Shown: positions 28,556-36,967 of the stretch, one piece after another | Numbering within the stretch: the first letter of the stretch is position 1 | Layout: every line of letters starts with the position of its first letter | DNA from: Tetragenococcus halophilus subsp. halophilus DSM 20339 | GTDB taxonomy: Bacteria > Bacillota > Bacilli > Lactobacillales > Enterococcaceae | DNA length: 64,000 nucleotides | Assembly (NCBI RefSeq): GCF_003841405.1 | Contig: NZ_PXYA01000002.1 | Coordinates: 372,001 to 436,000 of the forward strand | Reading direction: 5' to 3' | Made by a program: the position numbers and the translations under genes | The notes under the pieces: generated by a model | Database searches by the model: none | The model's input: the letters and a program-made list of their open reading frames with translations, nothing else | Told to the model about the DNA's origin: nothing

Positions 28556-30826
28556 ATGAAAAAAATACACTCAACTTTAGATATTCATCCTTGGAAAATT
28601 ACTAGTACTAAACTTGACCAACAAAATCGACGACTTCATGAATCTATCACCAGTATCGGGAATGGTTATATGGGTATGCGTGGGAATTTTGAAGAAAATT
28701 ACAGCGCAGACCATCACCGAGGGACTTATCTGGCCGGTGTCTGGTATCCAGATAAAACACGTGTTGGTTGGTGGAAAAATGGTTACCCTGACTACTATGG
28801 AAAAGTCATTAACGCGATAAACTTTATTGCGCTAGATCTCTATGTTAATGGTACACAAATTGATCTGGCTAGCTGTGATTATGAAGATTTTTATATAGAG
28901 CTAAATATGTATGATGGTATTCTTTATCGTCATTTCACTGTTAGCATCGGTAATACCAAGGTAAAATTTTCTTTTGAACGTTTTGTAAGTATCACCAAAA
29001 AGGAACTTGCATGTATCACTATGAAAGCTGAAGTCTTAAAAGGACAAGCGAAAATTTATGTCATTTCAAAGTTAGATAATAATGTACAAAATGAAGATAG
29101 TAATTATGAGGAGATGTTTTGGCAAAAACGAAATCAAAAGATCACAGATAAAGCAAGTTTTTTAACAGTACAAACCATCGAAAATCCTTTTGACGTTGGA
29201 CAATTTGTTGTTACTTCAAGTATGAGGCATAATTTAACTCCTGTAAAAACAAGAAAAGAACCATTGGCTATTAGTAATGAATTTGAGTTTTTTCTAGCTA
29301 CGGGTGAAATTGCCCGCTTAGAAAAAGAAGTTGTTGTAGTAACAAGCCGTGATGTAACAGAAGAAAAACAAATCAGCCATGCCCAAACACTATTACAATC
29401 TTTTGGTAGCGATTTTTCTGCTTTAAAAGCTGAACACGAAAAGGCCTGGCATAAACGCTGGGCACTCTCTGATGTCCTTATTGAAGGCGACAAAGCAGCT
29501 CAACAAGGGATTCGCTTTAATTTATTCCAGCTTTTTTCTACTTATTATGGTGAAGATGAACGTTTAAATATTGGTCCTAAGGGTTTTACTGGGGAAAAAT
29601 ATGGCGGCGCAACTTATTGGGATACAGAAGCTTTTGCCGTTCCTTTATATTTGGCGCTAGCTCAACCGGAAGTAACAAAAAATCTTCTAAAATACCGGCA
29701 TAAACAATTGCCAGAAGCTTATTATAACGCTGATAAACTTGGGTTAAAGGGTGCTCTTTACCCCATGGTAACTTTTAACGGTGTTGAATGTCATAATGAA
29801 TGGGAAATCACTTTTGAAGAAATTCACCGTAATGGTTCAATTGCTTATGCTATATATAATTATACTAACTATACAGGTGATACTTCTTATTTAAAAAACG
29901 AAGGGTTGGAAGTTCTTATTGCTATTTCGCGCTTTTGGGCCGATAGAGTACATTACTCTAAAAGAAATAAGGCTTATATGATTCATGGTGTGACTGGACC
30001 TAACGAGTATGAAAACAATGTAAATAATAATTGGTTTACCAATAAAATTGCTAGTTGGGTACTACAATATACCTTAGATAACTATCAAAAATTTAAAAAT
30101 GAAACATCGCTTCAATTAGCCAAAGAAGAACAGAAGAAGTGGCAAAATATAATTGATTATATGTATTTTCCTACTGATGAAGACTTAGGGATTTTTGTAC
30201 AACATGATACCTTTTTAGACAAAGAGCTAATGACAAAAGATTCTTTAACAGCTGATGAATTGCCGCTAAGCCAACACTGGTCCTGGGATCGTATTTTACG
30301 TTCCTGTTTTATCAAACAAGCTGACGTCTTACAAGGTTTATATTACTTTGGTGACCAATACAGTCTAGAAGAAAAAACACGTAACTTTAATTTTTACGAA
30401 CCAATGACTGTCCACGAATCTTCCCTATCTGCCTGTGTACACGCTATTTTAGCAGCGGAAATCGGCAAAGCCGACAAAGCCTTAGAGTTGTATGAACGAA
30501 CCGCGCGCTTGGACCTGGATAATTATAACAATGACACGCAGGACGGTCTTCATATTACGTCTATGACTGGTAGTTGGCTTGCTATAGTACATGGTTTTGC
30601 CCAAATGAAAACTTTCAATGAAACACTAAGTTTTGCGCCAATATTGCCAAAGACCTGGCAATCCTATGCTTTTCATATTAATTACCGAGCTTGTTTATTA
30701 TTTATCCAAGTTTCTTCTGATAAAATTGAACTCCAACTAAAAAAAGGCGCTCCTTTAACAATTAATATTTACCAAAAAGCATATACCTTAACAGATAATC
30801 TAACAATTAAAACTAAAACGATTTAA
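28556..30826 (+). CDS. mapA: Glycoside hydrolase family 65 phosphorylase, probably maltose phosphorylase
   Basis: The enzyme would split maltose with phosphate to glucose and beta-glucose-1-phosphate in the cytoplasm. At 756 residues from 28556 (GGAGGG site) it has GH65 length and domains: N-terminal beta-sandwich, helical barrel, C-terminal domain. The general acid is E484 in GPNEYEN; the substrate-region [16 protein letters not shown] is also intact. Other GH65 members act on trehalose or kojibiose, so the sugar is inferred from the usual role in this group. A cre site lies in its promoter. No beta-phosphoglucomutase gene is adjacent. Confidence 0.85.
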   Translation: MKKIHSTLDIHPWKITSTKLDQQNRRLHESITSIGNGYMGMRGNFEENYSADHHRGTYLAGVWYPDKTRVGWWKNGYPDYYGKVINAINFIALDLYVNGTQIDLASCDYEDFYIELNMYDGILYRHFTVSIGNTKVKFSFERFVSITKKELACITMKAEVLKGQAKIYVISKLDNNVQNEDSNYEEMFWQKRNQKITDKASFLTVQTIENPFDVGQFVVTSSMRHNLTPVKTRKEPLAISNEFEFFLATGEIARLEKEVVVVTSRDVTEEKQISHAQTLLQSFGSDFSALKAEHEKAWHKRWALSDVLIEGDKAAQQGIRFNLFQLFSTYYGEDERLNIGPKGFTGEKYGGATYWDTEAFAVPLYLALAQPEVTKNLLKYRHKQLPEAYYNADKLGLKGALYPMVTFNGVECHNEWEITFEEIHRNGSIAYAIYNYTNYTGDTSYLKNEGLEVLIAISRFWADRVHYSKRNKAYMIHGVTGPNEYENNVNNNWFTNKIASWVLQYTLDNYQKFKNETSLQLAKEEQKKWQNIIDYMYFPTDEDLGIFVQHDTFLDKELMTKDSLTADELPLSQHWSWDRILRSCFIKQADVLQGLYYFGDQYSLEEKTRNFNFYEPMTVHESSLSACVHAILAAEIGKADKALELYERTARLDLDNYNNDTQDGLHITSMTGSWLAIVHGFAQMKTFNETLSFAPILPKTWQSYAFHINYRACLLFIQVSSDKIELQLKKGAPLTINIYQKAYTLTDNLTIKTKTI

Positions 30827-30864
30827 TTTTAATATAACACGTTATTTTAGTCTTTGAAAACAAA

Positions 30865-30916
30865 AAATCACCTCGGCGAAAATTGTACATTTATTAATTC
30901 ACCGAGGTAATTTTTT
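30865..30916. terminator. Bidirectional terminator between mapA and manA
   Basis: ACCTCGG and CCGAGGT arms with flanking A and T tracts form a stem between the converging genes. It serves both strands. Confidence 0.8.
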
Positions 30917-30921
30917 TGTTT

Positions 30922-31875
30922 TTACACATTCTCTCCTGGTTCAGAAGCGATTAACGTAGCTTCTCCCTGAAGTTCCCAACTTTCAACATCATTAGGCAAA
31001 ATAAAACTTGTTCCCATTGTTAGTTCAAAGGTCTTATCTTCTACAATTAATTTACCATAACCTTCTGTAACCGTAGCTAAGGTATAAGGGGCCTGTTTCT
31101 TTAACTTTAAAAAACCGTGAACTTGCCATTCATAGACATTAAAAAATTCTGTTTGTAAATAGGTAATAACAGAGGAGCTTCCTTGCTTATTTTCTGAAAT
31201 ATTCAAGGTATTTTCTCGTGCTGGAACTGTCGTTACATCTTCTGATTGACCAATGTGTAACTCTCTACGATTTCCTTGGTCATCCTTACGATCATAATCA
31301 TAGACACGGTAAGTAGTGTCCGAACTTTGTTGAGTTTCTAAAATCATGATCCCTTTGCCAATGCCATGGATAGTGCCACTGGGTACATAAAAAAAGTCAC
31401 CCTTTTTTACAGTAACCTTGTGCAACAAATCATCCCAACGTCCTGCTTCAATCATTTGTGCCAATTCTTCACGTGTTTTGGCAGTATGGCCATAGATGAT
31501 CTGTGCGCCCGGTTTAGCGTCTATAATATACCAACATTCAGTTTTTCCAAACTCGCCTTCATGTTTTAAAGCATAATTATCATCTGGATGTACTTGCACC
31601 GATAGATCATCTGCAGCATCTAAAATTTTTACTAAAAGAGGAAAAACATCACCTTCTTGCTTACCAAACAATTCTTGATGATCACGCCAAAGCTGATCAA
31701 GTTTTTGCCCTTTAAATGGACCATTTTGTACCCTGCTAACACCATGGGGATGAGCACTTATAGCCCAATCTTCACCGATTTTTTCACTTGGAAGATCAAA
31801 GCCAAACGCTGAGTGTAAAGAATTTCCTCCCCATATTTTTTCTTGAAATACTGGTTCCATAAACAACGGTTCCAT
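30922..31875 (-). CDS. manA: Mannose-6-phosphate isomerase, class I
   Basis: This zinc enzyme of 317 residues interconverts mannose-6-P and fructose-6-P. It has the cupin-type metal site with LSVQVHPDDNYA (near 95) and the later His in SGTIHGIGKG. The short length is that of the Firmicutes class. It stands as a single unit between mapA and a beta-lactamase-like gene. Its role is mannose use and, in reverse, supply of mannose-6-P. Confidence 0.93.
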   Translation of the reverse strand: MEPLFMEPVFQEKIWGGNSLHSAFGFDLPSEKIGEDWAISAHPHGVSRVQNGPFKGQKLDQLWRDHQELFGKQEGDVFPLLVKILDAADDLSVQVHPDDNYALKHEGEFGKTECWYIIDAKPGAQIIYGHTAKTREELAQMIEAGRWDDLLHKVTVKKGDFFYVPSGTIHGIGKGIMILETQQSSDTTYRVYDYDRKDDQGNRRELHIGQSEDVTTVPARENTLNISENKQGSSSVITYLQTEFFNVYEWQVHGFLKLKKQAPYTLATVTEGYGKLIVEDKTFELTMGTSFILPNDVESWELQGEATLIASEPGENV

Positions 31876-31907
31876 AAATACACCTCGTTTAAATTATTTT
31901 TATTTTA

Positions 31908-32903
31908 TTATAACATGTTGAATAAATCTTTTTCATTTAAGTAAGTGCTAATTAATTCATCACGGTATTTTACATAAGTTGTTTTACAATCTCTAGGATG
32001 AATACGATTGGATAAGAAAATAAAGGCTTGCTTTTTTAAAGGGGCAATAGCTAAAAAAGTACCGGTATATCCAGTATGAAATAAAACGTTATTTTTCAGA
32101 TCCCATCCTAAACTTCTGTCACCATTTTTTAACGGTGTATGATCCTTTAATAAAGCATTGATTGTTTGTTCACTTAAAAATTCTGTATTATTCAAATAAA
32201 CTTGTACAAAACGTTCAAGGTCATCTATCGTAGTGAATAGCCCAGCGTTACCTGCATGTTCTTTTAGAACTCGAGCTTTAGGATCATGAACTTCTCCTTT
32301 TAAAATTTTTCCAGACTTTAATTGTTCTGTAGCTACAATTTTAGTTCCTTGAATAGGAGAAAAATAACTATTTGTCATCTTTAACGGGCTTAATACTTCT
32401 TTTTGAAAGATCGTACTAACATTTTCTTGATAAATCTCCTCCAAAATAAAACCTAATAAAATCATGCCGCTATCAGTATATTTTACTTCTTTTCCTAACT
32501 TATCTCCTGCTTGTATAGAAAGATAGGCCTGTTTTAATTCACTTTTTGTTAACTGATCTCGTTGGTTAATCCAACTAGTAATATCAGCAGTGTGGGTCAA
32601 TAAATGACGTAAGTTCAATCTTCTATCGGGAAATTGTGGTAAATATTTTTGTACGGGATCTTCTAAAAAAATTTCTCCGGCTTCTAATAAACGGAGTATG
32701 ACGGTGGTAGTACATATAACTTTTGTTAAAGAAGCTACATCAAATAGATGTTCTTGTGTCATTTTTTCTTCTTGAGGTATGATTGCTGCGTTTCCTAGCA
32801 CCTTCGTTTCTTTCTTTTTTCCCTCAATAAAGCGATAAACAACACCTGGGAAAATACTTTCCTGCCAACCTTCGATAATTTTTTCTTCCGTTTTTGGATA
32901 CAT
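31908..32903 (-). CDS. Beta-lactamase-related serine hydrolase
   Basis: From the start at 32903 (AAGGGG site) the protein has 331 residues and the fold of class C beta-lactamases and D-Ala-D-Ala carboxypeptidases. The SxxK nucleophile is in ASLTK, the Tyr motif in YTDSG, and the third motif in HTGYTG. No signal peptide is visible, so it is probably cytoplasmic, an esterase or peptidase rather than a drug-resistance enzyme. The substrate is unknown. The longer frame to 33035 would run into the upstream VOC gene. Confidence 0.75.
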   Translation of the reverse strand: MYPKTEEKIIEGWQESIFPGVVYRFIEGKKKETKVLGNAAIIPQEEKMTQEHLFDVASLTKVICTTTVILRLLEAGEIFLEDPVQKYLPQFPDRRLNLRHLLTHTADITSWINQRDQLTKSELKQAYLSIQAGDKLGKEVKYTDSGMILLGFILEEIYQENVSTIFQKEVLSPLKMTNSYFSPIQGTKIVATEQLKSGKILKGEVHDPKARVLKEHAGNAGLFTTIDDLERFVQVYLNNTEFLSEQTINALLKDHTPLKNGDRSLGWDLKNNVLFHTGYTGTFLAIAPLKKQAFIFLSNRIHPRDCKTTYVKYRDELISTYLNEKDLFNML

Positions 32904-32934
32904 TGTTTTCCCCTTTTGAGCCTTCCTAGTAAAA

Positions 32935-32957
32935 AACACGCGCAAAATACGCGTGTT
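32935..32957 (-). terminator. Terminator of the VOC gene
   Basis: AACACGCG (32935-32942) pairs with CGCGTGTT (32950-32957), followed by a T run on the minus strand. The arm includes the stop codon region of the VOC gene, and the hairpin stands 32 bases before the hydrolase start. Confidence 0.7.
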
Positions 32958-33774
32958 ACTTGTCATTTTTAAGAACAAACCACCATTCGATCCCCGCCGG
33001 ATCGTAAACAGTAAGAATTGTTTTTTTCTTATCAATATAAAAACCTTTTCCTATTTTAGCTAAATGTTTTTGAATACCTTCTAATACATCGCTAGTAACA
33101 ACAAAACGAATAATTTCAAGACCTAAAACTTCAGCACTGTCGATATCCACTAGCTGACTGTCAGATTTGTGTAAAACAATCTCAAGATCGGACTTTTTAA
33201 ATGAATGCGTCGTAGAATTATTATTACCTAGGTAAAATCCTAGATTGTTTTGTAAGAAATCTATTTCCTTTTCTGGAACAGTGACATTCAACTGTATTTG
33301 TTGCAATAAAGTAGCTTGAGACAGTTTAGACACTTTTTTTGTAGACAAAGCTAAAAGTTGCTCGTCATTTTCTACTTGTTTTTCATCCATATCTGCAATA
33401 ATTTCTAAGCGATTGCCTTCCGGATCATCCACTAGTATGTACGCTTTATCATCATATGATGTTTGCACGACAGGATATGATGCTTGTTTTAATCGATAGT
33501 ATACATCACTTAATTCCTCTGCATTAGAAACTGCTATTGTATATTGCTTTAGTTTTTTTTCTTCCCCGAAATGTTCTGCCGCCCGCGGGCTTTCTTCCAA
33601 CCATAAATATTGCCTTTCGTTTTCTTCTACTCCCATAATTGCTAGAGTATTCTCTTCTTTTTTTAAAGCAAAACCAATCGTATCTTTATAAAATGCAATC
33701 ATCTTATCTCGATCTTTTACTCTTATAGCTATTGTCATTTGTTTTGCAGCATCTGCTAAAGTAAGAACTGACAT
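32956..33774 (-). CDS. VOC family protein, CatE-like two-domain dioxygenase/glyoxalase
   Basis: This 272-residue protein has two tandem vicinal-oxygen-chelate modules, about 10-130 and 150-270. Conserved segments include YKDTIGFALK, DPEGNRLEII, FLQNNLGFYL and DPAGIEWWF. CatE-like proteins of this size act as ring-cleaving dioxygenases in some bacteria, but the substrate here cannot be read from sequence. Some histidine ligands are not obvious in the first module, so activity is uncertain. Confidence 0.75.
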   Translation of the reverse strand: MSVLTLADAAKQMTIAIRVKDRDKMIAFYKDTIGFALKKEENTLAIMGVEENERQYLWLEESPRAAEHFGEEKKLKQYTIAVSNAEELSDVYYRLKQASYPVVQTSYDDKAYILVDDPEGNRLEIIADMDEKQVENDEQLLALSTKKVSKLSQATLLQQIQLNVTVPEKEIDFLQNNLGFYLGNNNSTTHSFKKSDLEIVLHKSDSQLVDIDSAEVLGLEIIRFVVTSDVLEGIQKHLAKIGKGFYIDKKKTILTVYDPAGIEWWFVLKNDK

Positions 33775-33950
33775 CTTTTTATTTCCCCCTTGTTTCTTCT
33801 CAAACCATTGTACTGATAAATCCGTTTTCTTTCAACTAATAACATATAAATTGCGTCTTTTTCTGCATTAATAGTAAAAATGGTGAATTTATGTTATCCC
33901 ATAAAAAAATATGGTACAGTATGAATAAGAGAAAAAGGAGGTTACATCAT

Positions 33951-34376
33951 ATGGATGAATGTATTTTTTGTAAAATCAAAGATCAAGAAATCCCTAGTTA
34001 CAAAGTATATGAGGATGATAAAGTTTACGCATTTTTAGATATGTCACAAGTTACTAAAGGGCATACTTTAGTTATCCCTAAAAAACATGTTGGTGATATT
34101 TTCGAGTACGATGAGCAATTGTCAGCCGACTTGTTTACACGGATTCCAAAAATTGCTCGAGCATTACAATCAGCTTTTCCAAAAATGCAAGGAATTAATA
34201 TTCTCAACAATAATAGAGAAATTGCTTATCAATCGGTTTTCCATTCTCATGTACATCTAATTCCTCGTTACGGAAAAGATGATGATTTTTCGATACATTT
34301 CGGTGATCATTCTGAACAACGCAGTAAAGAAGAAATGACGCAAATCGCTCAAACAATCAAAGCGCAGGTGAGCTAA
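33951..34376 (+). CDS. hit: HIT family protein
   Basis: This 141-residue nucleotide hydrolase or transferase has the histidine triad HSHVHLIPR and an N-terminal CIFCKI zinc-type motif. The start at 33951 was chosen over 33891 because AAGGAGG lies 8 bases before it and the MDECIFCKI start matches the family. It is followed 1 base later by the YtxH gene and then by prsA. In Gram-positive bacteria the hit gene often lies near prsA and yhaM, as here; the physiological substrate is unclear. Confidence 0.93.
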   Translation: MDECIFCKIKDQEIPSYKVYEDDKVYAFLDMSQVTKGHTLVIPKKHVGDIFEYDEQLSADLFTRIPKIARALQSAFPKMQGINILNNNREIAYQSVFHSHVHLIPRYGKDDDFSIHFGDHSEQRSKEEMTQIAQTIKAQVS

Positions 34377-34377
34377 T

Positions 34378-34770
34378 ATGATAAAAAATTTTGTAAAAGG
34401 GCTATTTTTTGGTGCTTGTGCCGGTAGTTTAGGTGGACTACTGTGGGCTCCTCGAAGTGGTAAAAAGACGCAACAATTATTAAAAGATTATGTAGATGAA
34501 GTGAGTGATTCATTGGATGATGCAGCTGACTCAGCAAAAGAATTCCAAGAAAGTGTTAAAAACTTTGGAACAGAAATGAGTCATACCCAAAAAACAATCC
34601 AAGAAACCATTCCTTCTGTTATGGATTCTCTACAAAAAGATATTGAAGCTTTTCAATTTCAAGCGGAACCACGGATTGAACGAGCAAATGAGCAAGCAGA
34701 AAAGTTACAGACACACATTGCTGATTTTTCTGCTGATATGTCCAGTAACGCCACAGCGGATAAAAATTAA
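34378..34770 (+). CDS. YtxH-domain protein
   Basis: This 130-residue protein has one N-terminal membrane segment (about 5-25, VKGLFFGACAGSLGGLLWAP) with the YtxH-type APRSGKKTQQ motif, then a long helical, acidic, coiled-coil-like region. YtxH proteins are general-stress or envelope proteins with no known activity. The stop of hit and this start are one base apart, so translation is coupled. It probably sits in the membrane with its helix facing the cytoplasm. Confidence 0.78.
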   Translation: MIKNFVKGLFFGACAGSLGGLLWAPRSGKKTQQLLKDYVDEVSDSLDDAADSAKEFQESVKNFGTEMSHTQKTIQETIPSVMDSLQKDIEAFQFQAEPRIERANEQAEKLQTHIADFSADMSSNATADKN

Positions 34771-34800
34771 AAGTCGTTTGTGTAGATTATTTGAATTTTA

Positions 34801-34828
34801 TTGGAAAGTTTTAGACAAAGCTTTCCAA
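34801..34828 (+). terminator. Hairpin after ytxH
   Basis: TTGGAAAG and CTTTCCAA form a perfect 8-bp stem with a 12-base loop. No clear T tract follows, so termination is uncertain. A promoter-like TATGATATAGT lies just after it, before prsA. Confidence 0.4.
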
Positions 34829-34898
34829 TCGAAAAAGAACTATGATATAGTAATTCCTGTTAATATTTAATTTATAGATAACAGGAGTGTATACAAAC

Positions 34899-35894
34899 AT
34901 GAAAAAGAAAAAAATGATTTTATCATTGGCTTGTTTATTGGGTGTATTTGGCTTAGCAGCTTGTTCTGGAGGAGATTCAGACACTGATGATGAGATTGCA
35001 ACAATGAAGGGCGATAAAATCACTGTAGGCGATTTTTATGATAAAGCAAAGACCGATCAAAATAATCAACAAATTGTATTAGACATGATAATCTCTCAAG
35101 TATTTATGGAAAAATACGGCGATGAAGTTTCTGATGATGAGGTAGATCAGCAAATCAAAGATACTTTTGGAGATGAAGACACCTTAGAACAACAATTAGA
35201 AGCTTCACAAATGAGTCGCGGAGAGCTAGAAGAAACATATAAACAAAGCTTAGCACTACAAGAAGGATTAAAGGATCATGTCGATTTAACTGATGAAGAT
35301 CTAAAAGAAGCTTGGGATTCTTATCATCCACAAGTTGAAGCGCAACTAATCGCTGTTAATTCTGAAGATGATGCTAATGACGTCAAAGAGCAAGTGGATG
35401 AAGATGATGCTGATTTTGGCGAAATTGCTCAAGAAAATTCTATTGCTCCTTCTAAAGATGACGATGGTAAAGTAAATTTTGATTCCACAACTCCAGCTGA
35501 AGAAGTCCCTGACGAAGTAAAAGAAGAAGCTTGGGGCATGGACGACGGAGAAATTACTGATCCAATTGCTGTAGAATCAGAATATGGAAGTGGCTACTAT
35601 ATTCTAAAAATGAACAAAAACCAAGATAAAGGCGACGATATGGATGAGTATAAAGACGAAATTCAAGACGTTGCTACAGATAATAAAATAAACGACCAAG
35701 AATTTACGACAAAAGTGATTGGCGAAGAACTACAAGATGCCAATGTAAAAGTAAAAGATGAAGCTTTCAGTGACATTTTAACGCAGTTTACTGATGCAGC
35801 TGAAGGTAACCAAGAGGGATCTAACAGTACTGCAGATTCTGCTACAGAAGAATCAACTGAAGCAACTGAAGCTGAAGATTCCAGTAATGAATAA
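34899..35894 (+). CDS. prsA: Foldase PrsA, lipoprotein peptidyl-prolyl isomerase
   Basis: PrsA helps exported proteins fold outside the membrane. The 331-residue protein has a signal peptide with the lipobox LAAC, so it is anchored by lipid at that cysteine. An N-terminal chaperone part, a central parvulin region (about 140-245, AQLIAVNSEDDAN ... GYYILKM) and an acidic Ser/Glu/Thr-rich tail follow. Asp and Glu are far above normal, as for exported proteins in salty environments. The start at 34899 leaves AGGAG 12 bases upstream; a GTG at 34887 is possible. Confidence 0.9.
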   Translation: MKKKKMILSLACLLGVFGLAACSGGDSDTDDEIATMKGDKITVGDFYDKAKTDQNNQQIVLDMIISQVFMEKYGDEVSDDEVDQQIKDTFGDEDTLEQQLEASQMSRGELEETYKQSLALQEGLKDHVDLTDEDLKEAWDSYHPQVEAQLIAVNSEDDANDVKEQVDEDDADFGEIAQENSIAPSKDDDGKVNFDSTTPAEEVPDEVKEEAWGMDDGEITDPIAVESEYGSGYYILKMNKNQDKGDDMDEYKDEIQDVATDNKINDQEFTTKVIGEELQDANVKVKDEAFSDILTQFTDAAEGNQEGSNSTADSATEESTEATEAEDSSNE

Positions 35895-35914
35895 CTTAAA
35901 CTTGTAAAAAATAA

Positions 35915-35955
35915 GGACCTAGGTACAGACTCAACAGAGTTACTTTACCTAGGTC
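35915..35955. terminator. Bidirectional terminator between prsA and yhaM
   Basis: GGACCTAGGTA and TACCTAGGTC arms pair around a 20-base loop between the converging genes, with A and T tracts outside. Confidence 0.75.
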
Positions 35956-35968
35956 TTTATTATTATGT

Positions 35969-36916
35969 CTATTCAGAATTTTTAGGCACATAAAAGCTAC
36001 GATTATCCATGCCAAAAATACGCTCTGTATAATCCCCTGCTTCTGTTTTAGAAATTGCATTTGTCAGCATCTGCATCGATGCATCAATATTGTCAATTTG
36101 ATGCAAGATTTCAGCTTCCATTATTCGAGGACGCACTGGAGAACCATAGTCTAATTGACCATGATGAGCTAATACCATATGACGTAATACCACAATATCT
36201 TCCGCACTTTCATCGATTTTTAGCGCCAAACAAGCTTTAGTGATTTCTTCATTTACTAAAACTAGATGTCCCACAAGATTTCCTACTACTGTATACTCTG
36301 TGGACATAGCACCACTTAGTTCAATCACTTTACCTAAGTCATGTAAAATAATTCCAGCAAAAAGCAATGCTCCATCTAATTGCGGATATTCTTTTACCAA
36401 ACTTTTACCTAGGTGCAACATCGTTGTCGTATGATAAGCTAGGCCTCCAACAAAAGCATGATGATTTTTCTTTGCTGCAGGGTATTCAAAAAACTCTCTT
36501 TTATATTTATTTAACAGAAAACGAACGATACGATTCCAATGAGGATTAGTAATTTCAAAGAGTACTTGATTGATCTCTTCTTCCATAGTCTCTTTTTTTA
36601 CAGGAGCACGTTCCATAAATAAGTTTGGATCATTAGGTTCTTCAGGGTTTGTTAAACGCAATTTATAAATTCTTACCTGAGGGTTGCCTTGGTAAACTTC
36701 TCTTTTTCCAGTTAAGTGAACAACTCGTCCAACTTCAAAGCGTTGTATTTCTTCGCTAGAGGCATCCCAAAATTTTCCATCAATTGAACCTGAAGTATCC
36801 TGGAAGGTAAAAGCAATAAAGGTTTTTCCATTTTTAGCAGTACGTACGTCTGCATTTTTGATTAATACAAATCCTTGAAAATCTTCGTCTACAACCAAAT
36901 CTCGTATTTTTTTCAT
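35969..36916 (-). CDS. yhaM: 3'-5' exoribonuclease YhaM
   Basis: This 315-residue enzyme trims RNA 3' ends. An OB-fold domain (about 10-90) is followed by an HD metal-dependent phosphohydrolase domain with the HDLGK motif (near 190) and LAHHGQLDYGSP. It is the last of the yhaO-yhaN-yhaM series, an order known in Bacillus and enterococci. The gap to yhaN is 51 bases without a clear terminator, so the three may share a transcript. Confidence 0.93.
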   Translation of the reverse strand: MKKIRDLVVDEDFQGFVLIKNADVRTAKNGKTFIAFTFQDTSGSIDGKFWDASSEEIQRFEVGRVVHLTGKREVYQGNPQVRIYKLRLTNPEEPNDPNLFMERAPVKKETMEEEINQVLFEITNPHWNRIVRFLLNKYKREFFEYPAAKKNHHAFVGGLAYHTTTMLHLGKSLVKEYPQLDGALLFAGIILHDLGKVIELSGAMSTEYTVVGNLVGHLVLVNEEITKACLALKIDESAEDIVVLRHMVLAHHGQLDYGSPVRPRIMEAEILHQIDNIDASMQMLTNAISKTEAGDYTERIFGMDNRSFYVPKNSE

Positions 36917-36967
36917 TGCAATTGCCGAATACTTGTTTTACAAGTATCGCTTTTTCACATCCTTTAC